64,000 nucleotides of DNA, from contig JBBCBC010000024.1 of NCBI GenBank assembly GCA_037126765.1, positions 20,433,554-20,497,553 of the forward strand, in the 5' to 3' direction. Position 1 is the first letter of the stretch, and each line of letters opens with the position of its first letter. The notes beneath the pieces are model-generated. The model was not told the DNA's origin. It searched no databases and saw only the letters and a program-made list of their open reading frames with translations. The position numbers were made by a program, and so were the translations under genes. Origin of the DNA: Stenogyne calaminthoides (Eukaryota > Streptophyta > Magnoliopsida > Lamiales > Lamiaceae). Shown here piece by piece: positions 10,500 through 21,133 of this stretch.

Positions 10500-11760
10500 C
10501 TCTTCGGATGAGATATTCTCGCACAAAGAAAGTGATGACATCTGTCTCGATGGCCATTGAGGAGGTAAACTCTTCTATCTCTGTTGTTGCTCCTACACCA
10601 AAGACAAGAGTTTTCAAGTTCCATCGAAAATCATTTTGACTGATGGATTCTTTTTTGAGAATCGATGAAGGACTATCTTTGTTTTTTCAAAGGATCGCTA
10701 AATAAAACTCAAGAGCGAATAAGGAACCAATCTTTGAAAATCTAAAATGGAAAGACTCTAGCAAAACCGAGATCACTTCTCAATTAATGGGAGCTTTGAT
10801 GAACTGGATGTTACGAAAGTACAACTCTCGAGAGAAAGAGAAGTTGATCATGTCCCTAATCGAAAAAAGCTAGAGAAATTCACTGAAGAGATTCACTAAT
10901 CGAATCGAGTTCAATGACCTCTCGAGAGAAGCATAAAACTCTACAGAATCTGTGAGGATAGTGCACGTAAGAAGTTAACTCTATTGAATAAATCATCTAA
11001 AGTGATAGATGAAATTCGAGTTACCGCAGATCTCGCCACTATAAAAACTAGATTGGGATACACTCGAGGGAACCTCACAAGGTCATCTGAATGCTGCATC
11101 ATGTAGCAAGAAGACTATCTTTGTAAAACCAGTGGCACCTACACTTCAAGCTGAAGTAATGCCCAAGGTTGTAGACAAGGAAAATGACATATGGTTTGAT
11201 GAAATCAATGATCGGGTTAGAAAGCCCAAACCTCGGTGAAGGCTAGAAAAAAGCGGCGATCGATTGAAAGTTTCGAGTAAGTACTTCAAAGCCTCGGGCT
11301 AAGAATGCAAATCTGAAAGGCTCCACATCAACCATCCGAGGAATCCTCGATGAGAAACACTCAGCAGAGACATTCTCAACCAAGAGACCAAGTCCTAAGT
11401 ACACCGAAAGACCAGATTTCAAAGATGACAACCTAAACCTCACTTGCCTCAAGGTAAAGGTTATCCGAACCCGAGTCAACAAAGATTTAGACCGGCCAGA
11501 CAAAAAGCCCAAGCATCCAACAAAAGGCCCGAACCAAAGAAGAATTCAAAAGCCCATGTTCATGCTAAAAAAGCTAGCACACATACACGTAAAGTTTGCT
11601 AAGGCACACGGAGTAGTAGATGTGTATGTTGATGTTTATGGAAGACAAATTAGCCACTCTAAAGTAATTAGAGTTGTCGAAAGATTTGGATTCCGGAAGG
11701 TACATCTAACCTTGTAGGACCCTACACAAATTGGGTACCTAAGAATTGATCTGCTTTTTT
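10500..11760 (+). pseudogene. gag C-terminal coiled coil and linker of element B
   Basis: Broken frames. The stretch 10620-11050 matches the coiled-coil gag extension that is open in element A at 20126-20515. 11450-11750 matches the Lys-rich linker of A (6728-7030). The sequence around 11372 (GAGACATTCTCAAC) equals the empty target site into which B itself inserted in element A. Numerous TCGA/TCGG words sit where A has TCAG/CTGA. Confidence 0.65.
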
Positions 11761-12166
11761 CAGAGGAAAACAAGGGCACCGAATCGACTAAAGATCACAT
11801 GGCACCGATGAGATGAGAAAAAAGCTCCCCGGTATTTGGTATCTTGACAAAATGGATGTTCAAGACATATGACAGATACAAGAAGACACTTCAAAGACTA
11901 TGTTGAACAAAGAGGCCCATGAATCACTTTTGGAGATAACTCCAAGGATTGATCAAGGATATGGAACTTTGGAAATCGACTCGATTCATATCCATGGTGT
12001 TTCATATGTATCTCGATTGAAGCATAATTTGCTTTCAATTAGCCAATTCTGTGATAAGGGTTTCAATGTTGAGTTCTCTAAAAACTTATGTTTTGTAAAA
12101 AAGATGATACATCACGAAAAAGTTTCTTGGACCGGTACAAGAAAAGGGAATGTGTATCTTCTTTGA
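11761..12166 (+). pseudogene. Protease region of element B
   Basis: Corresponds to 6359-6694 of element A. The open piece from 11900 reads GYGTLEIDSIHIHGVSYVSR and KHNLLSISQFCDKGFNVEF. The active-site DSG triplet near 11850 is destroyed by small changes (YLDKMD instead of YLDSG). Confidence 0.7.
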
Positions 12167-12197
12167 TTGGAGTTCACTCCTAAAGATACATGTTTAG

Positions 12198-13707
12198 TTG
12201 CTAAAAGTTCCACAGATACCAGATTGGTTATGGCATAAAAGAATGAATCACCTAAATTTCAAAACCCCGAACAAGCTTGCAAGATTAGCTCTTGTGAGAG
12301 GGTTGCCTAACGAAGTGTTCAAGAAGGAACATATTTGTGATGCGTGCGAAAAGGAAAACAGATATAAGAGCATCATTTAAAAGTAAAGTTGAGGTTTCTC
12401 TTTGAAAGAATACTTGATTACTACATATGGATCTTTTTGGTCCTATAACACCGTAAGCACTAATGGCGAAAAATACACATTGGTAGTAGTTGATGACTAC
12501 TCAAGATATACTTGGGTCATATTCTTACTCAATAATAAAGAGACTCGAGATAAAGTCGCCAGAGTTCTTGAAAAGGCTCGATGATTGAGAAAAAATCGAG
12601 TGTGGTCAAAATCGATCCGATAAAGGAATTCATTCATAAATCATATCATATCGATTATTGTGCGAGAAATGGAATTTCACATGAAACATCACCGCAAGGA
12701 CCCTCAACAATGAATGGTGTTCTTTGAAAGGAGGAACAGGACTCGAAAGAAGCTGCAAGGACTATGATAGTCATTTGGTTTATATTCCTAAAAGATTTTG
12801 AAATTTGAGTCAACAACCGCATGCTACTCTCGAATCAGATCCATACTTGACCAAGAGTCAAGGCAAAACACCCTATGAGCTTTGGAATGAAAGGAAGCCT
12901 CTTGTTTCTTTCTTTTCGTGTGTTTTGGTTGCAAGTGTTTCATACACAATAATGGTAAAGATCGGTTGAAAACTTTTGATAGTAAAAAGTTCGATGAAGG
13001 AATATTCTTAGGATATTCAAAGTCAAGAAAGCTTTCGAGTTTACAACCTGTAGGACTCTTATTGTGGAGGAAACACCTCATGTTGTTTTTTGATGAATCT
13101 ATTTGTGTTCGGAAGAAACAGAACATGATGCGTATGAACCGACTAAGAGGATCACCAGATTAAGCCCCGAAATGAAAAGATAAATCATCCATCGAACTCG
13201 AAAAGAAGAAGTTAGGTACATTCTATGATTGAGTGACTTCGGACTTCGGATAAGGAAGTTCAGATGGAACTCGGGATGGTGAACCTCGGAAAACCAACAC
13301 TCAAAGGTGACCAATCCGAATGGACACCGATTCGAGAATCGGTATGTGATGCCAATGAAGATGTGGTCACAAAGAGGCAAATTCTCAATCTATCAACCAA
13401 AGGGGAACAAATGTCTCGACAATGTTCTCAATAGAATTTCCCGAGGAAGATGATTCCCTTTCTCCTTTTCATTGTTCCCTGAGTTTTGTTGATTTAATCC
13501 GAACCTAACATTTCAAATGTTGAGGATATTATTGAAGGGGGGAACATCAAGAAGGAAATGGTTAGATAGTCATCCTACAAGTCGATTGTGGGTGATCTAA
13601 CTCAAGGTGTTAAGACAAGAAGGTTCCATGGTGAGAGTGCACTATTCTCGCTGCTTCCTTTCGGAGAAAGAACTCTTTGAGATTGGTGAAGCTCTACAAG
13701 ATTCTTA
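12198..13707 (+). pseudogene. Integrase and linker of element B
   Basis: 12198-12380 is the gag-pre-integrase zinc domain (LWHKRMNHLNFKTPNKLARL, HICDACEK). 12402-12584 carries the first core strands (LVVVDDYSRYTWVIFLLNNK). The rest of the core and C-terminus to about 13163 (CFGCKCFIHNNGKDRLKTF) and the acidic linker are in several frames. The DDE triad cannot be read in one frame. Compare 4496-6358 of element A. Confidence 0.75.
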
Positions 13708-14300
13708 TTGGATTCTTTCTTTATGCAAGATGAAATGAATCAATTCTCAAGGAATGAAGTATGGGAGTTGGTAGATAGACTGAAAAGGCACAATGTCATT
13801 GGAACCAAGTGGGTTTTCAAGAATAAAAGAGATGAAAACAACAACATTGTAAGAAACAAGGCAAGGTTAGTTGCACAAGGTTATTCCCAAGAAGAAGGCT
13901 TGGATTATGATGAAACCTTTGCACTGTTGCAAAGACTAGAAGCCATCGATTGTTTCTTGCATATGCTTACCCCATGAAATTCACAATCTATCAAATGGAT
14001 GTGAAAAGTGCATTTCTGAACGGTGTGCTTAAAGAAGAGGTTTATGTGGAACAACCTCCTGGCTTCAAACAGAATGACCAAGTTTACAGGCTCAGAAAGG
14101 CTTTGTATGGTCTCAAGCAAGCACCCAGAGCATGGTATGATACTCTTTCTCAGTTTCTTACTGACCATGGTTTTGTCAAAGGGATCATTGATAGAACTCG
14201 CTCGGGATAGGGGATGGGGAAGATATCTTACTGGTTCAGATATATGTTGATGACATCATTTTTGGATCTCCAACCATCAGCTGTGTGAAAAGTTTTCAAT
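13708..14300 (+). pseudogene. Truncated reverse transcriptase of element B
   Basis: Two overlapping open pieces read RT from NEVWELVDRLKRHNVIGTKW through MDVKSAFLNG, PPGFKQNDQVYRLRKALYGL and APRAWY. They end soon after the catalytic IYVDDIIFG, near KSFQ. A one-base frame change at about 13945 (CCATCGATTG) is shared with element A. At 14300 the sequence jumps into ORF2, so the RT thumb and the whole RNase H are missing and this copy cannot reverse transcribe. Confidence 0.85.
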
Positions 14301-14781
14301 CACGATGAAAGGCAAGATCCACCATGCCACCAAAATTGCTTATATTTTGGAGATGTGCAGAGAGGAGGAGGATATCTTCGCCAATTCAACCCCATTCCCT
14401 AAAACCAAAATTCTCTTCAAGCCCTCTGCTGTGAAGAAGCGAGCCATTCGAGGAAAAGAGAAAAAGAAGGTAGAGTCACCTTCTGTCGCTGAGAAAGAGA
14501 CCCAACAAACCCGGGGGAGGTTACATTTGGAGGCAAAAATGGAGCAAGGAGCAAAACCGATGAAGCGGAAGGATCTTGCTCCAAAGCGCAAAAAGATTGG
14601 TGGTTCTCACCGACGGGGTAGCAAAGATTCCGAGGAGATACAACCTAAGGGCAAAACCGCCGAGTTCGCCATTACAAGTGTTGGCTCAGTTATCTCTTGG
14701 ACACAGGATCGATCCGGAGAGTGTCTTCTCGAGGTGCTCGAGACATCACTCGACCAGATTAAATTTCTCAGAAATTTTTAA
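14301..14781 (+). pseudogene. ORF2 C-terminal half fused to RT, element B
   Basis: Reads MKGKIHHATKIAYILEMCRE and onwards to KFLRNF, colinear with residues 226-380 of ORF2 in element A. The first ATG is created at the deletion joint (ATGAAAGGCAAG), where RT and ORF2 share the nine bases AAAGGCAAG. The middle is Lys-rich low complexity as in A. Of about 160 codons, the ATG could still start translation, but no ORF2 promoter remains. Confidence 0.75.
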
Positions 14782-15642
14782 AGGAGCTCGGACCTCGAGA
14801 TGCCTACCTCGGATGTGCAAGCTCAAGAAACAAGAGTCACCTCGAGTCGATCTCAAGATGTGCAGGCTCGACCGACGAGCCAACTCGTGACTAAACCGAG
14901 GATATGCCACCAGCCTCGAGAACCCACTCGGATGCAAACCGAGGACCTCGAATGCACAAACTTCACACACTAATGAGGCTCGGGGAGCAAAATATTCTTG
15001 ATGAGCTCTGAGTGATCTATCGCTGATTCCTTAGCGAAGCTTCTATCGAACCGAAGAGCCCGAGATGGAAGAAGGGCGAGGTCAAGAAGGAGAGGGAGGA
15101 GCAAGGGGGAACGGTTCATCCTGACCGCTACCCCCGAGCTCAAATTTCATATCCCGATCTCGCAAGATGTTTTCTTGATTAAGGATTTACATTGTATATC
15201 CTCAATCGACTCTTCCCAGATGCTTGATATTGCCGCATTCAGAGGGGAAGAGTGGTGGAATGAGGAGACAAACCTTCCCGACCGACTTCTCGGTCTGAAG
15301 GACAAAGCTCGTGATGAAAAATTCCGATTTTGATGAGCCGGTTCAGAGGAAGCTAGCCGAGAAGAAAAACAACTGAAGTTGAGCCCGAAAGCGGAGAGAC
15401 AAATCCAAAGATGGAGATGGGGACCAACAGGAGATGCCGAGGATCACCCTCAAATGGAAAAAGAGACTTCATTCGATCAACCTCAGATCGGTTAACACTC
15501 TTCGGTACCTTTTTCGCACTATTAACAATTATGCCAAAGTTATTGAAAAGTACTATCTTTAATTCTAATTGTCCGATAAACAGATCGAGGCTCAATTGAG
15601 ACCGGAGCTCGTGGATGAAGTTAGGATGTAGCTCAAGCTCAG
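14782..15642 (+). other. Degenerate ORF2-ORF3 junction of element B
   Basis: Colinear with about 720-1500 of element A. No long frame; the pieces are charged. Very rich in TCGA, TCGG and CTCGAG words. Probably the ORF3 N-terminal part in broken form. Confidence 0.5.
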
Positions 15643-17205
15643 ATGATGATCAAACAAAGACGTAAGACGGTATACACCGAGATTGATCTCACTCCCGTAA
15701 TGGAGAAACTTGAGAAGATTGAGCCAATGGCGATCAAAATTGCTCAGATGGAAGAAACGTTGGCCAATCAAGCTCAAACAATGGAAGGTCTTAGCCATTC
15801 TTCAGAACTGGTGCAGATACAAAACACTCTGACCACTCAGATGACCTCCATGGAAGAAAAGCTGAATGAAAAGCTGGAGGGAGTCAACGCAGAAAGTTAA
15901 GGCTTTGAAATGAAACAAAGCACCGTGAATCGATTCGAATTTCTAGAGGTGAAACTGGCAGAGAAAAATGAGGTGCTGATCAAGTCTGCTGTTGAGGAAA
16001 TGAGCTCAGTGCTCATGACCAAGATGACAGAGATGCTTAAAGATGCACTCTCGCCGCGGTTGCCCACTTATCTGAAGAACTTTCTGTGGCTAAGAACCAC
16101 ATCAGGAGAATGGAAGATGAGCAAGATCAGTTAGCAGGAGAGATCCGCTGTGTGAGCAAAGAGCAGTATCACATGGACACAACTCTCTCCAGACTTCTTC
16201 CAAATTACGGTGCCAAGAAGGGGGAAAAGGAAGGTGAAGACCTCAGGAAGTTCATGGCACGTACTTTGGAGAAGAAGGCTCAGAAAGATGCTGAAATGTA
16301 CAATCTAGCCAAAGCCTTAAAAGAAGTTGAAGCTACTGATAAATTGAAATTCGCTCAAGTGGAGAAGCCCATCTACACTCGAGTTTCTGAGCAAACCATG
16401 CTTGAGGTTGCAAGAGAGAAACCGAAAAGCTAGAACTAAGGTTGGAACAAGCCGTTTGGTCTTTGATCGCTTATGAAGAGGAAAGCCTTGGGCGTTGTTC
16501 AACCTGTAAGCAAGCGTGCGAAGGCTTCTAAGCCAATCCAGAGAAAGCTGATTCTGGATGATGAAGATGCAGAAGAATCTGAGTCTCAACCTCAGAAGAA
16601 AGTCTTCAACACCAGAGATGCTCTGAAGACACTCCAAAAAGAACAAGCTAAGAAAGCTGCTGCTTCGGTCTCAGGAGCGTCTGTGATCAGAAAGAAGATA
16701 GACGAAGAGCAGAAGCGAAGGAGTGACTTCAGGAAGTTTGCGAGCAAGAGGAAGGGAACATCGAAAGCGCTGAAGTGGCCCCACGTTGATAAATGGATGC
16801 CCATTAAACTCAACGACATGTGGGAAGAAGTGAAGAGAACCTTCTGGTTCAATTACGATGTTCTCAGGGAATGGAGAGGGGAAGGCTCAGATCAGAACGA
16901 AGCTTTCATTGAATATCTTCTAACCTTCTATCCAAAGTATCTCCAAGGCTGGATTAACCTTGCGGATGAAGGTGGAGTACAGATAGTAGCCCCTGGTCCA
17001 TATTCCTATCCTCCTCCAAGACTTGGTAATGGCTTGGTAAATGAGAAGGCCATTACGCAAGAAATTGCTCAAGATCTTTGGTCGGTTGGGATTAATAGGA
17101 ACAAATCCGGATATCATCAAGAAGATGAATGAGCTGAAGAAAAGATTTTTCGGAATGTTCAACCTGGAGTTGCCAGCTGATGAAGTCGAGAATGAAGCAA
17201 ACTGA
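15643..17205 (+). pseudogene. ORF3 of element B: coiled coil plus C-terminal domain
   Basis: Read over four open pieces. 15643-15900 and 15910-16134 are heptad-rich coiled coil (QMEETLANQAQTMEGL, AVEEMSSVLMTKMTEML). 16086-16433 is more helix (MARTLEKKAQKDAEMYNLAK). 16473-17132 has a basic, NLS-like start (SKRAKASKPIQRK), then RSDFRKFASKRKG and a Trp-rich domain (VDKWMPIKLNDMWEEVKRTF, EYLLTFYPKYLQGW). A further piece in another frame ends ADEVENEAN with the stop at 17203-17205. There are no catalytic motifs or transmembrane helices that I recognise. The function is unknown; a nucleic-acid or chromatin contact through the basic region is speculation. Confidence 0.65.
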
Positions 17206-17649
17206 ATAGCCGAATCTGAAGACTGAAGAACTCAGAAGATTCTGTAATTTTTAAATTTTGTCTTTTTGATTTTGTTTGATAAACTCATTGTAATCTGTAA
17301 TGGTATACTTATCATCAATGAAGATTTATCATTTTGCTCAAAAGATAATATCTCATTATCTTATTTACATGTCTTTATTTTGATATGCTGAATTAATGTC
17401 TCTGAACTGATTATATGATGATATGGGAGAAATTGCTTAAGTATTTGGTAATGATCTATTTAAGAAAGATTCATTACTGAAGAAATCTGTTGAATGATTT
17501 AAATTGTTGGGAGATTATTTATTTAAAGAGATTCCCTTCTTAAAGAAATTGTTGGGAGATTCTCTGTTAGAACCAATCTTGTAATAGAATAAATCAAAAA
17601 CACAGAGTATAGGTTATATGTTTGTAACAAGATAGGTTTTGGCATCATC
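17206..17649 (+). other. 3' untranslated region of element B
   Basis: AT-rich stretch with no frame. It holds two extra copies of the LTR-start word TTGTTGGGAGAT at 17503 and 17549, before the real LTR start at 17663. Confidence 0.6.
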
Positions 17650-17662
17650 AAAAAGGGGAAAT
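17650..17662 (+). other. Polypurine tract of element B
   Basis: AAAAAGGGGAAAT immediately before the 3' LTR. It primes plus-strand DNA synthesis. Confidence 0.85.
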
Positions 17663-19745
17663 TGTTGGGAGATGAATTTAATAAAAGATTATATGATTTT
17701 GATTAAGATCCCAAAACCCCGAAAGTATGAAATGTTCAGATTGATCTTGATAGTTGAGTCGATTCAGGTTTTAGAGTATTCGGGATGTTATCTCGCAAAA
17801 TGTATAGTCGCAGATATAGTTCAGATAGATAGGACTTAAAGAACTCAAGAACTCAAGATGTTTTCAAGAAAAATCAAGTTTCAAGACTCAAGAAGAAATC
17901 GAGAATCAAGACTCGGTGAGTAATCGAGACTCAAGACTCTTCGATGAAATCGAGATATCAGAGACTCGATGAAATCGAGAATCAAGACTCAAGATGAAGA
18001 CTCAAGATATCACCAAGATAAATCAAGACTCAAGAATCAAGACCCTCAAGACCTCAAGACTCGTCCAAGACTCGTAAGACTCAAGACACAAGATCAAGAT
18101 CGAGAAATCAAGATCAAGAATATCGAAAGACAAAGAATTCATCAAGACTCAAGAATGTATCAATGCTCAAAGATAAACCTCAATGTTCCGAGGCACCGAA
18201 TACATCTATCTCAAGGATGCACATCGAGAAAAACGCGATACCTTAGAAAGTTAGATATTGCCAAGACATTCAAATGCAGACAAAAGGAACTAAGTCAGAA
18301 GTGTTGTTAAGGTTATATCAAACTCAGAGTTTGTAACCAAAAGAGCCGTTGAAGGTGTCTACCTTTAACTGGAGACAAAAGTCAAAAAGAGGAAGACGAC
18401 ATCGCACCATACCGACACCGACAAAGGATGGTCCGCAAAAAAAGATGTCGATGTATACGAAAGTTCCAGACTGCAAAAAGTGAAGACCGGCTACATGAAA
18501 GGCTATTGCCTAAAACATGTTAGGGAGTTTCAAACCCTAATTATAGCCGTTTCTCACACACCATAAGAGGGAACTCACGAAGCTATCTCTCCAACGAATA
18601 GTTTTCAAGAGTGACCTTGGTGTATGCCTATAAATACTAATGACCCTCTACTTTGTAAGGTTACGGGAAATTTATACCCAACTCAAGAGCTCAAACTTAT
18701 TCTTGCAAAAGTTAAAGCACTCGAAATACCTTGAATTTCCCAAGTGCTTCTATATTGAAGAGAGCTCACTTTACTAAGCCTAGCTTGATAAGATTTATCC
18801 AAAGCTTAGTCGAGATATCCTAACCCTTTGCATTGTGCTTCATTGTAAAGGATATCTCATCCTAGTTGAAACCAAACCGAGAAACCCCAAACCCTTGAGA
18901 AGGTAGTTGGAGTGTGTTTGTTGGTGAGTAGAGTTGTAAAGAGTTAGTAAACTACACGCGGAGTAGTCGAAAAACTCTAGAGGAGAAGTTAGTAAGCCAC
19001 GGGGTAGTCCGAAATCTTGTGTGTGATTGAGTAAGTAAACTACGGAGGTAGTCGAAAAAACTCAAGGTCGGGTTGAGTAAGTAAACTACGTGGAGTAGTC
19101 GAAAAACTCGGGGCGAGTTGAGTAAGTAAACTACGAGGTAGTCGAAAAGCTCGAAGTTGATAGTGAATTTCTCTCGAGAGTCGAGAGAGGATGTAGGAGC
19201 TTGAGTCTCTCGAACCACTATAATCTTTGTGTTCTTTATTGCTTTCCTTATATCGTGGCTAATCATTGCATTGACTTGATTTTGAAAGCATACTTTTCAA
19301 TCGATATTCAGTTGGAATCAATCCAATTGAAGTTGCATAAGTGAATCACAGCCTAATCACTATTTCATAAAGGGATGGTTTTTCAAAGAAAGCTTAAAAA
19401 CGAGTATAATCTAAGGGCCAATCATTCAAGACGATCGAAAGTAGCTAGAAACAGATAGTTATCAAACCGAACTCTCTTACGAGGATTGATGGCTAGTTAT
19501 CGATCCAAGCAACTCGGGATCTCTGACACTCGAGATTGATTGGGATTATCTCGAGGTTTACGAAAGCGGCTTCCGGGATCACTGTCTCGATGAGACTTTG
19601 ACTCGAGCGATCTGTGCTTCTCGAAACCTAATCATCGAGGATTATCGACCCAAGTGACCTCGAAGAAAAAAGTTTTAAAATCAGTGAACACGTGTATTCC
19701 CCCCCCCCCATACACGTGTAAGACTCGTTTACACCGGGACCAACA
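17663..19745 (+). repeat. 3' LTR of element B
   Basis: 2083 bases, TGTTGG...CCAACA. Same order of blocks as the 5' LTR: TATA at 18629, hairpin array 18930-19165, terminal hairpin 19688-19719. Contains the tract CCCCCCCCC near 19700. Confidence 0.95.
18629..18635 (+). promoter_or_regulatory. TATA box of element B 3' LTR
   Basis: TATAAAT, same position as in the 5' LTR. It could drive read-through into the flank, but no evidence of use. Confidence 0.5.
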
Positions 19746-19750
19746 AGAAT
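19746..19750. repeat. Target site duplication of element B, right copy
   Basis: AGAAT, identical to 7100-7104. Confidence 0.95.
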
Positions 19751-20125
19751 GTCTCTGCTGAGTGTTTCTCTTCTGAAGATTCCTCTGATGGTTCAGTGTG
19801 GGTCCTTTCAGGTTTGCAATCTTAGTCTGAGGCTTTGAAGTACTTGCTGAAATTTTCCAATGAATGCTCGGGTTTTCTAACCTTCACCGAGGTTTGGGCT
19901 TTCCAACTTTGATCATTCGGTTTCTTCAAACCATGGGTCATTTTCCCTTGTCTACAACCTTGGGCATTTCTTCAGTTTGAAGTGTGGGTGCCACTGGTTT
20001 TACAAAGATTGTCTTCTTGCTACTTGATGCAGCATTCAGATGACCTTGTGAGGTTCCCCATGGAATGTATCCCAATCCAGATTTTATAGTGGCAGATCTC
20101 TGGTAACTCAATTTCATCTATTACT

Positions 20126-20515
20126 TTAGATGCGATATTCAATAGAGTTAACTTCTTCATGCACTATCCTCACGCGATTCTGTAGAGTTTCATGCTTCTC
20201 GGAGAGGTCATTGAATTTAGTTACGATCAAATTTGAATTTCTTGAAAGGATTTCTCTAGCTTTTCGATTAGGGTCACTATCAACTTCTCTTTCTCTCGAG
20301 AGTTGTACTTTCGAACATCCAGGTTCATCAAGAGCTCCCATTAATTGAGAAGTGATCTCGGTTTTTGCTAGAGTCTTTCCATTTGATTTTTGAAATTGAT
20401 TCTTTATTCGCTCTTGAGTTTCATTTAGCAGTTCTTGTAAAACAGCATAGTCCTTCATCAGATTCTCAAAAGAATCCATCAGGTCAAATTGACTGTTTAC
20501 AGTTGAACTTGACAA
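20126..20515 (-). pseudogene. gag coiled-coil extension of element A
   Basis: A 129-codon open piece rich in Glu/Gln/Leu (SFENLMKDYAVLQELLNET, NDLSEKHETLQNRVRIVHEE). It is the better-preserved partner of 10620-11050 in element B. Helical coiled coil by eye, probably part of the Sirevirus gag C-terminal extension. Truncated N-terminally at the element boundary and shifted out of frame downstream. Confidence 0.65.
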
Positions 20516-20533
20516 CTCTTGTGCTAGTGTAGG

Positions 20534-20932
20534 AGCAACTCTTGTGATAATGGAATTGAGTTTGGTACTTTGATTTAGTTGTGTGGATGGGTTGATGGTT
20601 CACTTTTGGATGATTATGTCCTTGATTTTGTTCTTCTAGCATAAATTCTTAATGTGCTATGTGATGGTTGATGATTGTGATGGTGATTGTTCTCATGAAT
20701 GAGCTGGTGAGTTTTGAGTCTTGTGAATCATATCATAAGTTTGGTTTATTTCATTCTTGTGTGTATCATCCATAATTGTGCATTTAGAACTTGTCAATCG
20801 GCGTTTGCCGGAATCCAAAGCACGATTGATTACTGAAAACAAATCCAAAGCACAACACGATTGATTCCGGCAAATTCAACGGCGCCACCGCCGATTTCTC
20901 CAAAACTACAACCCCAAAAGTAAACGCCAATC
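20534..20932. other. Unassigned junction region
   Basis: About 400 bases between element A and the ARM fragment. Contains a near-direct repeat of AATCCAAAGCACGATTGATT at 20812 and about 20848. I recognise no gene. Confidence 0.4.
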
Positions 20933-21133
20933 GAGCAACAAGAAAAGCGAATCGAAGAGGTTATATCATATCCAATTCTGTTCTCTGACCAAAACGAAGC
21001 AGTCAAGGAAGCAGAAATCTTCAAATCCAACTGCTCCGACGTCGGCAAGCAAGTAGAGCGCCTCTGCCAGATGCTCCGCTCCGCCGCCCGCGCCACGTCA
21101 CCCTCCACCGGCGCACCTTCTGTGTCCGCCTAA
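20933..21133 (+). pseudogene. Fragment of an ARM-repeat protein N-terminus
   Basis: A 66-codon frame without ATG: EQQEKRIEEVISYPILFSDQ, then EAEIFKSNCSDVGKQVERLC and QMLRSAARATSP, ending at a stop at 21131. This resembles the helical N-terminal region of plant ARM-repeat proteins of the ARO type (from memory). Only this part is present; no ARM repeats follow. An isolated fragment beside a LINE tail suggests a captured or partly duplicated host exon. It could be a chance resemblance. Confidence 0.4.

Larger units (their letters stand above)
7105..19745 (+). mobile_element. Sirevirus-type copia element B, both LTRs present
   Basis: A 12.6-kb LTR retrotransposon bounded by TGTTGG...CCAACA ends and a perfect AGAAT duplication. 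Order: 5' LTR 7105-9216, primer site 9219-9229, gag, protease, integrase, partial RT fused to the ORF2 C-terminus, ORF3, polypurine tract, 3' LTR 17663-19745. It is inserted in the gag region of the related element A, in opposite orientation. B has lost the RT C-terminus, RNase H and the first half of ORF2, and its frames carry many small indels, so it is non-autonomous as written. The intact duplication and similar LTRs suggest a younger insertion than A. Confidence 0.95.
19746..20533 (-). mobile_element. Sirevirus-type element A, 5' remnant (gag region)
   Basis: Continues element A on the other side of element B. The minus strand matches 10620-11380 of B. Homology stops at about 20533, so the 5' LTR, leader and N-terminal gag of A are missing. 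Confidence 0.85.
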
